From contig CM046354.1 in NCBI GenBank assembly GCA_025403435.1, positions 40,621,779 through 40,685,778 of the forward strand: DNA of 64,000 nt, written 5' to 3'. The stretch comes from Artocarpus heterophyllus. Lineage: Eukaryota; Streptophyta; Magnoliopsida; Rosales; Moraceae. A model generated the notes under the pieces. It had not been told where the DNA came from. It worked only from the letters and a program-made list of their open reading frames with translations, and ran no database searches. A program made the translations under genes and the position numbers. Position 1 is the stretch's first letter. The number at the start of each line of letters is the position of its first letter. Shown in pieces: positions 1 to 11,519 of this stretch.

Positions 1-3000
1 CTGATGGCACCGCCACCCAGAGTAAACACAAACCCCGATGTCGATTTCCTAGAATCTAGGCAGGATTGAAAATCCGAATCAGTGTATCCTAGAGGAGTTA
101 AATCCTCACCCGAATACACAAGCATATACCCTCTAGTCCTTCTCAGGTACTTGAAAATATGCTTTACCGCAACCCAATGGTTTGGTCCTGGATCCGCCTG
201 AAATCGACTCACAATCCCGACCGCATAGCTAATATCCGGTCGAGTGCAAAGCATGGCATACATGAGACTACCCACTGCCGAAGCATAAGGTACCTTCTTC
301 ATGTATTCTCTTTCTTCATTAGACTTTGGAGAGTCTTTCTTAGAAAGAGTAATTCCAGACCTAGATGGTTGCCCACCTTTCTTGGAATCCTGCATTGCAA
401 ACCTCCTGAGAATTTTATCTATGTAGCTGGCCTGTGACAAAGCTATCATTTTGTTCTTCCTATCCCGAAAGATCTGGATACCGAGAACAAAATTAGCCTC
501 ACCCAAGTCCTTCATGTCAAACTGCTTGGTCAACCATAATTTGACCGATGACAACGCCCCAACGTCATTGCCAATTAGCAGAATGTCATCTACATAGAGT
601 AGTAGAAAAACCACCTTCCCATTCTTAATGTGTTTGTAAAGACATGGTTCATCCACATTTTGTGAGAACCCATAAGTCTTGATCACTTGATCAAATCTTA
701 TGTTCCAAGAACGAGAAGCCTGCTTAAGTCCATAAATAGACTTTAGCAACTTACAAACCTTACCCTCTTGACCCGTGACCTTGAACCCGTCTGGTTGTTC
801 CATATAAATGGACTCATCAAGATAGCCATTCAGAAAAGCCGTCTTGACATCCATCTGCCAAATCTCGTAGTCGAGAGCGGCAGCTATGGACAAGAGTATC
901 CGGATGGACTTAAGCATGGCTACAGGCGAAAAGGTTTCCTCATAATCGATTCCTTCCTTTTGCGTATAACCCTTAGCTACCAGTCTAGCCTTAAAGGTTT
1001 CGACCTTTCCATCCACTCCTCTTTTCCTCTTGTAGATCCACTTACTCCCTATGGGTTTTACCCCTTCGGGAAGATCCATAAGCTCCCAGACCCGATTAGT
1101 CTCCATAGACTTCATCTCAATGTTCATGGCCTCTGTCCAGAGTCTTGAATCAACATCCTCCATAGCTTCTGCGTAAGTATAAGGATCCCTGTCATGTTCA
1201 TCCGGTTCAGCCAAAAAGACCTCCCCATTGAACATATACCTCTCAGGTTGACGACCGATCCTCCCACTACGCCGAAGCCCCTGAGGTTGTTGTTCAGGTT
1301 TGTTTGGTTTTTCTACACCGATCGGAATGGTTTCGTTCGGAACCTCCAGAGTAAACGGATTACCCCTCAACTCCTCAAGCACCACTTTGCTTTGAGGTTT
1401 AAAGTCGTTCATGTAACTCTCCTCAAGGAAAGTTGCATTAGTTGAAACCACGACTTTATTTTCCTTTGGGTTATAAAAATAACCCCCTTTAGTCCCTTTT
1501 GGATATCCTACAAACACGCAAACTTCTGAACGTGCTTCCAACTTATTCGGATCCTTAAACAGGACATGAGCTAGACATCCCCATATGCGAATATGGTTTA
1601 AGGATGTCTTCCGTCTTGTCCACAACTCGTGAGGAGTTTTAGGGACCGATTTTGAAGGCACATTGTTCAAAAGATAACATGCGGTTTGTAGTGCATATCC
1701 CCAAAAGGATAAAGGCAATGATGAATAACTCATCATGGACCGAATCATGTCCAACAAAGTCCTATTCCTTCTCTCTGCTACGCCATTCTGCTGCGGAGTG
1801 CCCGGCGCAGTCAAATGGGATAAAATCCCATTCTCTAACAAGTGTCCCAAGAACTCATCAGAAAGGTATTCCCCACCTCGATCAGATCGAAGTGCCTTTA
1901 TGGGTCTACCCAATTGCTTTTCCACTTCAGCCCGAAACTCCCTGAACTTATCATAAGTTTCGCTTTTGTGGTGCATTAGGTACACATACCCATATCTAGA
2001 GTAATCGTCAATAAAAGTAACGAAGTACTCATACCCTTCTCGTGCCCGGATGTTCATCGGTCCGCAAACATCACTATGCACAAGTTCTAGAACCCCTTCG
2101 GCCCTATTGCCCTTAGACCCGTATGGTCTTTTGGTCATTTTACCCTCCAAACAAGACTCACATTGAGGTATAGATTCCACCTTTAAGTGACTTAAAGGTC
2201 CATCCCTTACCAACCTTTGAATCCTATTTAGGTTAATATGCCCAAGGCGCAAATGCCAAAGATAAGTCTTATTAGAGTGAGAAGTTTTAAGTCTTTTTGA
2301 GTTATTATCATTTATCTCAGCATTAAGCAATAGGTCCATCTTAGGTTTGATAAAATATAGATTATTTTGCATCCATCCAGAACAGATAAAAGATTTGTTT
2401 TTACGAATCACCACTTTTTCATTAAAAGATACCACGTAGGAGTCTTTAAATAAAGAAGATACAGAAATTAAATTCCTTTTAAATTTAGGAACATAAAAAC
2501 AATCTCGCAAAATTAAACTCCTATAATTATCAAAATAAAGATGGACATCTCCCACTGCTTCCGCTGAGACCAAGGATCCATCGCCCATCCGAAGCGTTAA
2601 GTCTTCACGAAGTAGACTTCTCGTTTCTTTGAATCCCTGCAGAGAAACACAAACATGATTAGTTGCACCAGAATCTATGACCCAAATGTCACTGGATTCC
2701 TCAACCAAACAAGTTTCTAAATATAGAAGATCACACCTACCTCCCTTGGAAAGGTAGTCCTTGCAATGCTTCTTTATATGCCCGACCTTTCCACAAAAGA
2801 AGCACTTAAGTTTCTTTGGGTTCTTCTTCTTCTTCTTCTTGCTCTTGGTAGCAATAGGAATAGAAGACTTCCCACTTTTGGCCCGTTGCTTCTTTCCATT
2901 CCCAGAGTTAGGATTGGAACCAGAAGCAGCTACCATATTGGCCTCTCCACCAGCAGGAGACTCCCTGATCAGCAGTTCAAACTCTTGTAACTGTTTCATC

Positions 3001-3560
3001 AGTTCTGTCAAGGTCATATCCCGTCTATTGCTTAGATTAAAAGTAGCTCTAAACGGAATAAATTCCTTAGACAGAGTCTCAAAGACCATAGTCATCTGAG
3101 TTTCAGCATCGATGTCGGCTCCATTGGTTTGAGCCTCAGCGAGGTAACCCATGACCAACATCATGTGCTCCTTTATAGATGTCCCCGGTCTCTGTCTATA
3201 GTTTAAGAGTTTCCGAAGCGCCCCTTGCCGCTTTGTTATGGCCTGGCCTCCAAACATGTCCTCAAGATTATCGAAGATCTGCTTCGCAGTCTCATAATCC
3301 TGATGTTGAGCCTGCAGCACGTTATTCATGCTAGCCATAACATAGCAGCGGGCCTGATCATTAGCATCTTTCCAGCGTTCGTACGCTTGGAATTGCTCAT
3401 TACTTGAGTCTCCTGTAGGCTCGGGAGGACAAGGAGTTGTCAGAACATATTTCAGTTTCTCAAAGGAAAGGACGATGTCCAGGTTTCGTTTCCAATCATT
3501 ATAGTTCTCACCGGCCAACTGGTTTTTGTCAAGTATCGATGATAAAGCGTTTTTAGACAT
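1..3560 (-). CDS. copia gag-pol polyprotein, uninterrupted, C-terminus beyond window edge
   Basis: I read this frame codon by codon from the ATG at 3558-3560 to base 3 and found no stop: 1,186 codons. It has no in-window stop, so a finder that needs both start and stop would miss it. Domains in order: gag, with a lysine tract then a CX2CX4HX4C knuckle (residues 253-266); aspartic protease DSGAT (296-300); integrase HHCC (H436, H441, C467, C470) and DD35E core (D497, D560, E596); reverse transcriptase with YVDD (989-992); and the start of RNase H ([10 protein letters not shown], then cut). By comparison with C4 about 130 residues are missing at the end. The product would make the particle, cut itself, reverse-transcribe and integrate. 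Every other copy in the window is broken, so A may be autonomous. RNase H and the 3' LTR are unseen. Confidence 0.95.
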   Translation of the reverse strand, partial: MSKNALSSILDKNQLAGENYNDWKRNLDIVLSFEKLKYVLTTPCPPEPTGDSSNEQFQAYERWKDANDQARCYVMASMNNVLQAQHQDYETAKQIFDNLEDMFGGQAITKRQGALRKLLNYRQRPGTSIKEHMMLVMGYLAEAQTNGADIDAETQMTMVFETLSKEFIPFRATFNLSNRRDMTLTELMKQLQEFELLIRESPAGGEANMVAASGSNPNSGNGKKQRAKSGKSSIPIATKSKKKKKKNPKKLKCFFCGKVGHIKKHCKDYLSKGGRCDLLYLETCLVEESSDIWVIDSGATNHVCVSLQGFKETRSLLREDLTLRMGDGSLVSAEAVGDVHLYFDNYRSLILRDCFYVPKFKRNLISVSSLFKDSYVVSFNEKVVIRKNKSFICSGWMQNNLYFIKPKMDLLLNAEINDNNSKRLKTSHSNKTYLWHLRLGHINLNRIQRLVRDGPLSHLKVESIPQCESCLEGKMTKRPYGSKGNRAEGVLELVHSDVCGPMNIRAREGYEYFVTFIDDYSRYGYVYLMHHKSETYDKFREFRAEVEKQLGRPIKALRSDRGGEYLSDEFLGHLLENGILSHLTAPGTPQQNGVAERRNRTLLDMIRSMMSYSSLPLSFWGYALQTACYLLNNVPSKSVPKTPHELWTRRKTSLNHIRIWGCLAHVLFKDPNKLEARSEVCVFVGYPKGTKGGYFYNPKENKVVVSTNATFLEESYMNDFKPQSKVVLEELRGNPFTLEVPNETIPIGVEKPNKPEQQPQGLRRSGRIGRQPERYMFNGEVFLAEPDEHDRDPYTYAEAMEDVDSRLWTEAMNIEMKSMETNRVWELMDLPEGVKPIGSKWIYKRKRGVDGKVETFKARLVAKGYTQKEGIDYEETFSPVAMLKSIRILLSIAAALDYEIWQMDVKTAFLNGYLDESIYMEQPDGFKVTGQEGKVCKLLKSIYGLKQASRSWNIRFDQVIKTYGFSQNVDEPCLYKHIKNGKVVFLLLYVDDILLIGNDVGALSSVKLWLTKQFDMKDLGEANFVLGIQIFRDRKNKMIALSQASYIDKILRRFAMQDSKKGGQPSRSGITLSKKDSPKSNEEREYMKKVPYASAVGSLMYAMLCTRPDISYAVGIVSRFQADPGPNHWVAVKHIFKYLRRTRGYMLVYSGEDLTPLGYTDSDFQSCLDSRKSTSGFVFTLGGGAI

Positions 3561-5210
3561 TTTCAATCTACAATAAAGAATCATATACCAAACATAAGCA
3601 AACATATATAATAATTTAGTAAGTTAACACAATCATGTAAAATCATACAAATGTGTTTATGTGTCAAAACCTTGAAAATATCACAACCTTACAACGATAA
3701 TTCCCAACTCAGAATTCAACAAGCTCCTAGGGGAGTCATGCCAAATTCAATCAGGAACACGGATCCCCTCCTGATTAATATATGCCATCCAGGACCCGTA
3801 TGATCCAGCATATACTAATAATCGTTTCTTTGGCCATTAATTTTATTAACAGAGCTCCTAGGGGAGGTTAATAATAAAATTAACGTGAGTGTATAACCAC
3901 CGTTTTAATATTTTATCCATGATTTATAATCACCACCTAGGGGTGTGCAACCATAAATCATACTAAAATACCTTATCCTTTCAGAGATCCAATCTGGTAC
4001 ATGATAGAAATCCCTTCCTAGTGGTTGGGACCATCATGTTCTTCCTATGGACCAACGATGGAGGCCTTAGGTTCTCTCTTCGATAACCTTCTCCCACTCA
4101 ATCTTTTGAAGTCAAGGTTTTATTTTAAAATTATGCATGAACAATTTTAATATGAGCGGCACTCCCTACTCTATATGACATGTTATCAATATACATGGTA
4201 AATCATATTATAATGTAGACAAGCAAAGCAATCAAGCAAAGCTACAAGCATAATAATAATAACCGTAATATTATGGTTCCACCCTAGAGAATAGAAAAAA
4301 TAAGATTACAAGAGAATAATCGAGATATTTATCGATTCTTCATCCTTGAATCCTCAAGCTGTATCCTTCTTCATGTAATATCCATCTTCAAGTCCTCAAT
4401 CCCATATGAATCGAACACTTCATATTTTCGGTCATATCCAAATTTAATGTTTCTCAGAATCGTCCCAAAAATAAAATTAAAACTGTACTGAAAAAATCGC
4501 ACCTTTTCTGGACACCTGGCAGCTCTCGGTCGGCAGGCCGATCTGGGTGATCGGTCTGCCGATCATGGTGGTTCGGCCTGCCGAACATGAAGGTTCGGCC
4601 TGCCGGCAGAGCACCAAAATTTCTGCCCCACTGTCGGCCTGCCGGACCATACGTCCGGCCTGCCGATCTGTGACCTTCGGCCTGCCGAACTGTGAGGTCC
4701 GGCATGCCGACCGAGCAGAAAACCCTCAATCCAGAAAATACAATTTTAATGCAATTCATCAATTTTATTTTTAACAATTCAAAAACATAAAATTAGAGAC
4801 TCAGGAAATACCTGGAGACGCCATCATCAATCTTTAAGATCCGACTTCTCGTTCCGTCTTCTCCGAATAATTATTTAATTACAAAATTCTTACAAATTAA
4901 AAATTAAATGATAATTCCAAGACGGAGATGATAGTCCGCCATCTAATTACATGAAAAAACCTAGATACACATTCTAACTTCTAAGGAACCATAACCGGTA
5001 TTAATTAATTAATAAATAATTAAACAACAATTTAATCAACCATAATTAATTAATAAACATTCACCATATAATCCATGACAACATATATATTATATAGAAA
5101 CCTAGAGTGCCATCTCTCTATAAAATTTAATTCAAGCATTGGAGAGATTAAGATCACAAAATTTATGCATATAACATGATCACAAACTTGCAAATTTATG
5201 TAAAAACCTC
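3561..5210 (-). other. untranslated leader of copia A
   Basis: This lies between the primer binding site and the gag start. It has no convincing ORF; the frames present translate the GC-rich motif array. It holds that array (4525-4713) plus AT-rich stretches. The same leader occurs in X's host Y, Z, C3 and C4, so it is a family trait. In retroelements this region normally holds RNA dimerisation and packaging signals. Confidence 0.8.
4525..4713 (-). repeat. degenerate dyad-motif array in leader of A
   Basis: About eight degenerate copies of a GC-rich motif, spaced some 20-35 bp. On the plus strand it reads TTCGGCCTGCCGAAC-like; in element sense, GTTCGGCAGGCCGAA. Each unit is an inverted repeat (TCGGC/GCCGA) around a 2 bp centre. 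The array stands out sharply from the AT-rich flanks. Confidence 0.9.
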
Positions 5211-5223
5211 GGCTCTGATACCA
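5211..5223 (-). other. primer binding site (initiator-Met tRNA) of A
   Basis: Sense TGGTATCAGAGCC, the standard site complementary to the 3' end of plant initiator-Met tRNA. It lies 2 bp from the LTR end at 5226. Confidence 0.93.
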
Positions 5224-5618
5224 ATTGTTGGAAACAAAGTGCGCAGCGGAATTTTTAAAATTTTTCATCAGAGTATTTTCCAAAACACAAGTTTGACATG
5301 TTATATGTATAAATTAAACAGATCTTACTAACCTCAGTGTGCCGAAGAACCTCCGCGACCTGTGTAGAGAAGTAACGTTCCTAGAAGAGCCTCAACCAAC
5401 TGGTCTTCTTTGCTATTCTCTATCCACAACCGGAGTGAGTGTGGGCTCACACGTACAGCTCTTCCACCGGTGACTCTCCTTCCAATCAATAGAGAGAACC
5501 CAAAGCTAGTGTTCGTGATTTGTGAACAAAAGCTCTCAGGGAGTTTTCAGATGCTCACTAGAAGAGTATCACTCTTAATCTCTCAAATTGATCTGAGTAA
5601 ATCATTAGACTCACTCCC

Positions 5619-5626
5619 TTTTTATA
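5619..5626 (-). promoter_or_regulatory. TATA box of LTR A
   Basis: Sense TATAAAAA followed by GGGAGTGAG. The same place in the other LTRs holds TATATAAA or TATAAAAA, which supports it as the promoter. Transcription would run leftward into gag. Confidence 0.75.
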
Positions 5627-5743
5627 CCTATTGGTCCTTGGGGTCAGTCCATATCAGATTAGGTCTCAAAAATCGAAACAGAATCAAGTTCGGATCAATA
5701 TCTGATAAGATACGCGTGAAAAACGTGTAATCTTAGCTGTCGC

Positions 5744-5829
5744 GGTCGGCATGCCGAACTGTGAGATAGGCAGGCCGAACTGGCCAGTTCGGCAGGCCGA
5801 ACACGTCATCCGGCATGCCGAACTGCCGA
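5744..5829 (-). repeat. dyad-motif array in U3 of LTR A
   Basis: Four units with plus-strand core CGGCAGGCCGAAC or CGGCATGCCGAAC, just upstream (in sense) of the TATA box. In element sense the core is CGGCCTGCCG, the reverse complement of the leader array of the same element. Confidence 0.88.
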
Positions 5830-7262
5830 GAAAAAATCTCCGTGAATCTTTTATTTTCCACCCGAGATTCTAAAGGATAAAGTCTCAGTTTTGATTCAAA
5901 TAGCCCAATAGAAAAGATATCTGATCAAAACAAACTTTATCAAGATAATCTCTAAGAAAATAAATCAATTCACAATAATTCTAGCAAGTTTATCTTGTTC
6001 TAATTATCCAAAATTAAAACAACCGATAAACAGACAAGAATTATCCGAACGCCATAATTCAACAAGTTCATCTTGAACTAATTTCTTACATAATTAATTC
6101 AACCGATAAAAAGACATGAATTATTTGATTCTTATAAATTTTAAACCAATCTGATAAATCCGACATAAGTCACCAATTATTGGAAAAGCACGCCGTGTCG
6201 TTACAGGATTTTGTGAGCTAGCAAAGGGGACCAAAATGGACCTATAAAGTTCAAGCTCATGATAATTATGAAACCCAATATCCCAGATATACATTTCACA
6301 ATTATCAACTCCAACGCTACTCCACTAAAAGCTTGGAGCTGCACTCTCGAACTTTATAGAATTACGAAGCTCGTGTAGCTAAGTCTCCATGACATATCAT
6401 AGTGTATCGCATCCCCATATGATCATCCATAATCGGCTTAAGGACAAGTTCTGTCTTACCTTCCTGATTATTTTTATCTTACGTTCCATTGTCTCACCAT
6501 TAGAAAACTTACCATCCAAAGATAGTATACCATTCGGTTACACCTATGTATCCAAATGGTTGAGCGCTCCAGTTTTCCAATTACAGGACAACGCATATAA
6601 GAGGATATCATTACTCCTAAAGAGGAGCTATGGATTCCATATCTATGAATAACAAGTCTACGCTACCAAGAGTCATGCCTCCAACGTACCGGCATGCATG
6701 CCACTATAGAGATGTGGGAGTCACCCATTGGTACATCAAAAGACACAAATCGAGACAACGGGCCCATTATTCATCTCAGGATTAAGATACAATAAAAATG
6801 ATTGTCTAAAGTGAATCGATTTGCCAAGACAGAATTATTAATCCAAATCAATTCACTTTATGTCCCGATCCAACACATCGTCACCTATGACAACGCGCCA
6901 ATGTTTCTATTCACGGAGTCCAACTCCGATGGCCAAGACAAACCATCTCCCAAAAGGGATATAGACAACATAACAATCTTTACATGAATAAAGCGCCCAA
7001 CTTTATTCCCTCGATTGCGGATCATATATATTTTAGACCATCACCTTAAGAGTCGTGTCTACTGCATAATCATCCCATCATATGCCCAACTCTTAAGGTT
7101 TAGACTGATAGTCTCAGACTACTGTTTGCTTATCATACATTCAACAAATATGAACGTAAAGAGGACAATATTTGGTATATATAAATGAATAAATTCTTTA
7201 TTGATAAAAATGTCTCCAAAAACGTATTACATTTTTACTCCTTAGAGCATACATGTCTAACA

Positions 7263-7888
7263 CCTACCAAGTTAACCTCTCCACTAGCAGGAGTTTCCCT
7301 TATGAGATTTTCAAACTCCTGTAATTGCTTTATCAACTCCGTTAAGGTCACATCCTGTCTATTGCTCAAATAAGCTCTAAACAGGATGAACTCCTTTGAT
7401 AGAGTATGAAAAACCATAGTCATCTGTGACTCGGCATCAATATCGGCTCCATGGCTTTGAGCCTGAGCAAGGTAGCCTATGACCAACATCATATGCTCCT
7501 TTACAGATGTCCTTGGTCTTTGCTTACAGTTTAGAAGTTTCCGAAGTGCCCTTTACAATTTTGTTAAGGCCTGACCTCCAAACATGTCTTCAAGATTATC
7601 TAAGATCTGCTTAGGAGTCTCATAATCTTCATGTTGAGAATTTAGTTTATTATTCATGCTAGCCATAATATAATAGTGGACTTGATTATTAGCATCTATC
7701 CAACGATCATGCGCTTGGATTTGCTCATTAGTGGATTCCCTAGTAGGTTTGGGAGGACATAGCATGGTTAACACAAATGTTAGTTTCTCTAAGGATAAGA
7801 CGATATTTAGATTCCGTTTTCAATCATTAAAATTTTCATCGATTAATTGGTTTTTATCAGGTATCAAAGATAAAGAATTTTGAGACAT
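7263..7888 (-). pseudogene. gag fragment of older copia copy Y
   Basis: Reading from ATG 7886-7888 this is the N-terminal gag of the same family (DKNQL, FGGQA, EHMMLV and ASGE motifs are recognisable). It carries stop codons and divergence well above the other copies. It ends where A inserted, before the zinc knuckle. The rest of Y's gag-pol should lie beyond A's other end, left of the window. Confidence 0.88.
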
Positions 7889-8137
7889 TTTTAATCTACA
7901 ATAAAGAATCATATACCAAACATAAGCAAACAAATCATGATAATTTAGCAAGATAACACAATCATGTAAAACATACAAATGTGTTATGTGTCAAAACCTT
8001 GAAAACATCACAGTCTTATAATGATAATTCCCAACTCAGAATTCAACAAGCTGCCTTGGAGAGAATTGCCAAACTCAATTAGGAACACGGATCACCTCCG
8101 AGTTAATATATGCCATTCAAGACTCGTAGGATCCAGC
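7889..8137 (-). other. leader of copia Y, first part
   Basis: This is homologous to the leader of A next to its gag start (3561-3800). It breaks at GGATCCAGC, where X's LTR end begins. The leader resumes at 18342 with CCAACATATATTAATAATC, which shows that X split it. Confidence 0.85.
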
Positions 8138-8259
8138 TATTGGAAAAATAGTATACAGAGGAATTTTAAAAATTTTACATCAGAGTATTTTCCAAAATAC
8201 AAGTTTGACATGCTATATGCATAAATTAACCAAATCTTACTAACCTTTGATTGTCGAAG
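8138..8259 (-). repeat. terminal part of X 3' LTR, left of the solo LTR
   Basis: This is the TATTGG (from TGTTGG) terminus and about 120 bp of the LTR's U5 end. It stops at CGAAG (8255-8259), the target duplication of the solo LTR, and resumes at 10275. Confidence 0.88.
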
Positions 8260-10274
8260 TGTTGGAAACAAAGTGCGCAGCAGAATTTTAAAAATTTTTC
8301 ATCAGAGTATTTTCCAAAACACAAGTTTGACATGTTATATGTATAAATTAAATAGATATTACTAACCTCAGTGTGCCGAAGAACCTCTGCGACCTGTGTA
8401 GAGAAGTAACGTTCCAGAAGAGCCTCAACCAACTGGTCTTCTTTGCTATTCTCTATCCACAACCGGAGTGAGTGTGGGCTCACACGTACAACTCTTCCAC
8501 CGGTGAATCTCCTTCCAACCAACAGAGGGAACCCAAAGCTAGTGTTCGTGATTTGTGAACAAAAGCTCTTAGGGAGTTTTTTAGATGCTCACTCGAAGAG
8601 TATCACTCTTAATCTCTCAAATTGATCTGAGTAAATCATTAGACTCACTCCCTTTTTATACCTATTGGTCCTAGGGTCAGTCCATATCAGATTAGGTCTC
8701 AAAAAATCAAAACATAATCAAGTTTGGATCAATATCTGATAAGATCCGCGTGAAAACGTGTAATCTTAACTGTCGTCGGTCGGTAGGCCGAACTTTCTGA
8801 TAGGCAGGCCAAACACGTCATCCGACAGGCCGAACTACTGAGAAAAAATCTCCGCGAATCTTTTATTTTCCACCCGAGATTCTAAAGGATAAAGTCTTAG
8901 TTTTGATTCAAATAGCCCAATAGAAAAGATATCTGATCAAAACAAACTTTATCAAGATAATCTCTAAGAAAATAAATCAATTCACAATAATTCTACAAGT
9001 TTATCTTGTTCTAATTGTCCAAAATTAAAACAACCGATAAACAGACAAGAATTACCCGAACGCAATAATTCAACAAGTTCATCTTGAACTAATTTTCTTA
9101 CATAATTAATTCAACCGATAAACAGACATGAATTATTTGATTCTTATAAATTTTAAACCAATCTGATAAATCCGACATAAGTCACCAATTATTGGAAAAG
9201 CACGCCGTGTCGTTATAGGATTTTGTGAGCTAGCAAAGGGGACCAAAATGGACCTATAAAGTTCAAGTTCATGATAATTATGAAACCCAATATCCCAGAT
9301 ATACATTTCACAATTATCAACTCCAACGCTACTCCACTAAAAGCTTGGAGCTACACTCTCGAACTTTATAGAATTACGAAGCTCGTGTAGCTAAGTCTCC
9401 ATGACATATCATAGTGTATCGCATCCCCATATGATCATCCATAATCGGCTTAAGGACAAATTTTGTCTTACCTTCCCGATTATTTTTATCTTACGTTCCA
9501 TTGTCTCACCATTAGAAAACTTACCATCCAAAGATAGTATACCATTCGGTTACACCTATGTATCCAAATGGTTGAGCGCTCCAGTTTTTCCAATTACAGG
9601 ACAACGCATATAAGAGGATATCATTACTCCTAAAGAGGAGCTATGGATTCCATATCTATGAATAACAAGTCTACGCTATCAAGAGTCATGCCTCCAACAT
9701 ACCGGCATGCATGCCACTATAGAAATGTGGGAGTCACCCATTGGTACATCAAAAGACACAAGTCGAGACAACGGGCCCATTATTCATCTTAGGATTAAGA
9801 TACAATACAAATGATTGTCTAAAGTGAATCGATTTGCCAAGACAGAATTATTAATCCAAATCAATTCACTTTAGGTCCCGATCCAACACATCGTCAACTA
9901 TGACAACGCGCCAATGTTTATATTCACGGAGTCCAACTCCGATGGCCAAGAGAAACCATCTCCCAAAAAGGGATATAGACAACATAACAATCTTTACATG
10001 AATAAAGCGCCCAACTTTATTCCCTCGATTGCGGATCATATGTTTTAGATCGTCACCCTAAGAATTGTGTCTTCCGCATAATCATCCCATCATATGCCCA
10101 ATTCTTAGGGTTTAGACTGACAGTCTCAGACTACTGTTTGCTTATCATACATTCAACAAATATGAACGTAAAGAGGACAATATTTGGTATATATAAATGA
10201 ATAAATTCTTTATTGATAAAAATGTCTCAAAAAACGTATTACATTTTTACTCCTTAGAGCATACATGTCTAACA
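8260..10274 (-). repeat. solo LTR of the copia A family
   Basis: A complete 2,015 bp LTR (plus-strand ends TGTTGGAAAC ... GTCTAACA) with no internal region. It is flanked by perfect 5 bp duplications CGAAG at 8255-8259 and 10275-10279. It sits inside X's 3' LTR. It carries the U3 motif array (about 8774-8838) and a TATA box. It most likely arose by recombination between the two LTRs of a full element, which removed the interior. Confidence 0.93.
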
Positions 10275-11519
10275 CGAAGAACCTTAGCAAAGCGTGAAGA
10301 GAAGTAACATTGTAGAAGAGCCTCAACCAACTGGTCTTCTTTGCTATTCTCTATCCATGATCGGAGTGAGTGTGGGCTCACACGTACAGCTTTTCCACTA
10401 AGTGACTCTCCTTCCAACCAATCAAGAGAACCCAAAACTAGTGTTTGTGATTTGTGAACAAAAGTTCTCGGGGATTTTTTAGATTCTCACCAGTAGAGTA
10501 TCATTCTTAATCTCTCAATTGATCAAAATAACTCTTAAGACTCATTCCCTATTTATAGAGGTTGGGTCTAGGGTCAGTACTTATCAGATTAGGTCTCAAA
10601 AACTCGAAATAGAATCAAGTTCAGATTAATATCTGGTAAGATCCGTGTAAAAATGCGTGATCTTATCCTTCGCTCATGGGCAGGCCGAACAGGCCCTATC
10701 GGCAGGCCGAACATGATGATCGGTAGGCCAACTTTTGAATAAAAAATTTTAGTGAATCTTTTATTTTTCACCTGAGATTCTATAGGATAAAGTCTTAGTT
10801 TTAATTCAAATAACCTAATAGAGAAGTTATCTGATCAAAACAACTTTATCTAGATAATCTCTAGGACAATAAATGAATTCCTAATGATTCTATAAGTTTA
10901 TCTTGATCTAATCTATTCAAAATTAAATCAACCGATAAACAGACAAGAATTGTCTGATCTTAATAATTCAACACGTTCATCTTGAATCAATTTCATCACA
11001 AAATTAATTCAACCGATAAACAGACATGAATTATTTGATTCTTTCAAATTTTAACCAATCTGATAAATCTGACATAAGTCACCAATTATTAGAAAAGCAC
11101 GCCGTATCATTTTAGGATTTTGTGAGCTAGCAAAGGGGACCAAATGGAGCTCTATAGTTCAAGCTTCTGATAATTATGAAACCCAATATCTTAGATATAT
11201 ATTTCATAATTATCAACTCTAGCGCTACTCCACCAAAAACTACGAGCTGCACTCTAGAACTACATAGAATTACGAAGCCCGTATAGCTAAGTCTCCATGA
11301 CATATCATAGTGTATCGTATCCCCATAGAATTATCCATAATCGGCTTAAGGACAAGTTCTGTCTTACCTTCCTGATTATTTTTATCTTACGTTCCATTAT
11401 CTCACCATCGAAAAACTTACCATCCAAAGACAGTATATCATTTGGTTATAACTATGAATCCAAATGGTTGAGCGCTCTAGTTTTTCAATTACAAGATAAC
11501 GCATATAAGAGGATATCAA
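9625..11519. repeat. tandem duplication, copy 1 (1,895 bp unit)
   Basis: Bases from about 9625 to 11519 recur about 1,895 bp further on. The unit joins the end of the solo LTR to the adjacent part of X's LTR. Only a handful of substitutions separate the copies. Confidence 0.85.

Larger units (their letters stand above)
1..7262 (-). mobile_element. Ty1/copia element A (5' LTR, leader, gag-pol; 3' end outside window)
   Basis: Reading on the minus strand, a 2,037 bp LTR (7262 to 5226) is followed by an initiator-Met primer binding site, a ~1.65 kb leader and a gag-pol frame that leaves the window at base 1. The right boundary is set by the LTR terminus: sense TGTTAGACATGTATG, seen as its complement ending at 7262. 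Directly beyond is the gag of an older copy of the same family, so A inserted into a relative. The predicted target duplication is CCTAC (7263-7267), but its partner is outside the window. The 2 kb LTRs, the primer site and the domain order gag-PR-IN-RT-RH fit the Angela lineage. That lineage name is an inference. Confidence 0.93.
5226..7262 (-). repeat. 5' LTR of copia A (2,037 bp)
   Basis: It runs in sense from TGTTAGACATG (7262) to CCAACA (5226), with TG...CA ends. It contains a TATA box (5619-5626), a motif array in U3 (5744-5829) and an 87-codon antisense ORF (6389-6652). Homologous LTRs are at 8260, 10275, 17414, 19622, 42171, 49849 and 51862. Confidence 0.94.

Noticed and set aside
159..3407. 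Plus-strand ORFs of 60-126 codons
   Set aside because: They are antisense shadows of the intact gag-pol of copia A; their sequences translate the complement of conserved motifs.
4525..4713. Regularly spaced repeats as a CRISPR array
   Set aside because: Units are 12-16 bp, degenerate and nearly palindromic, spacers are short and related between copies, and the setting is a plant retroelement.
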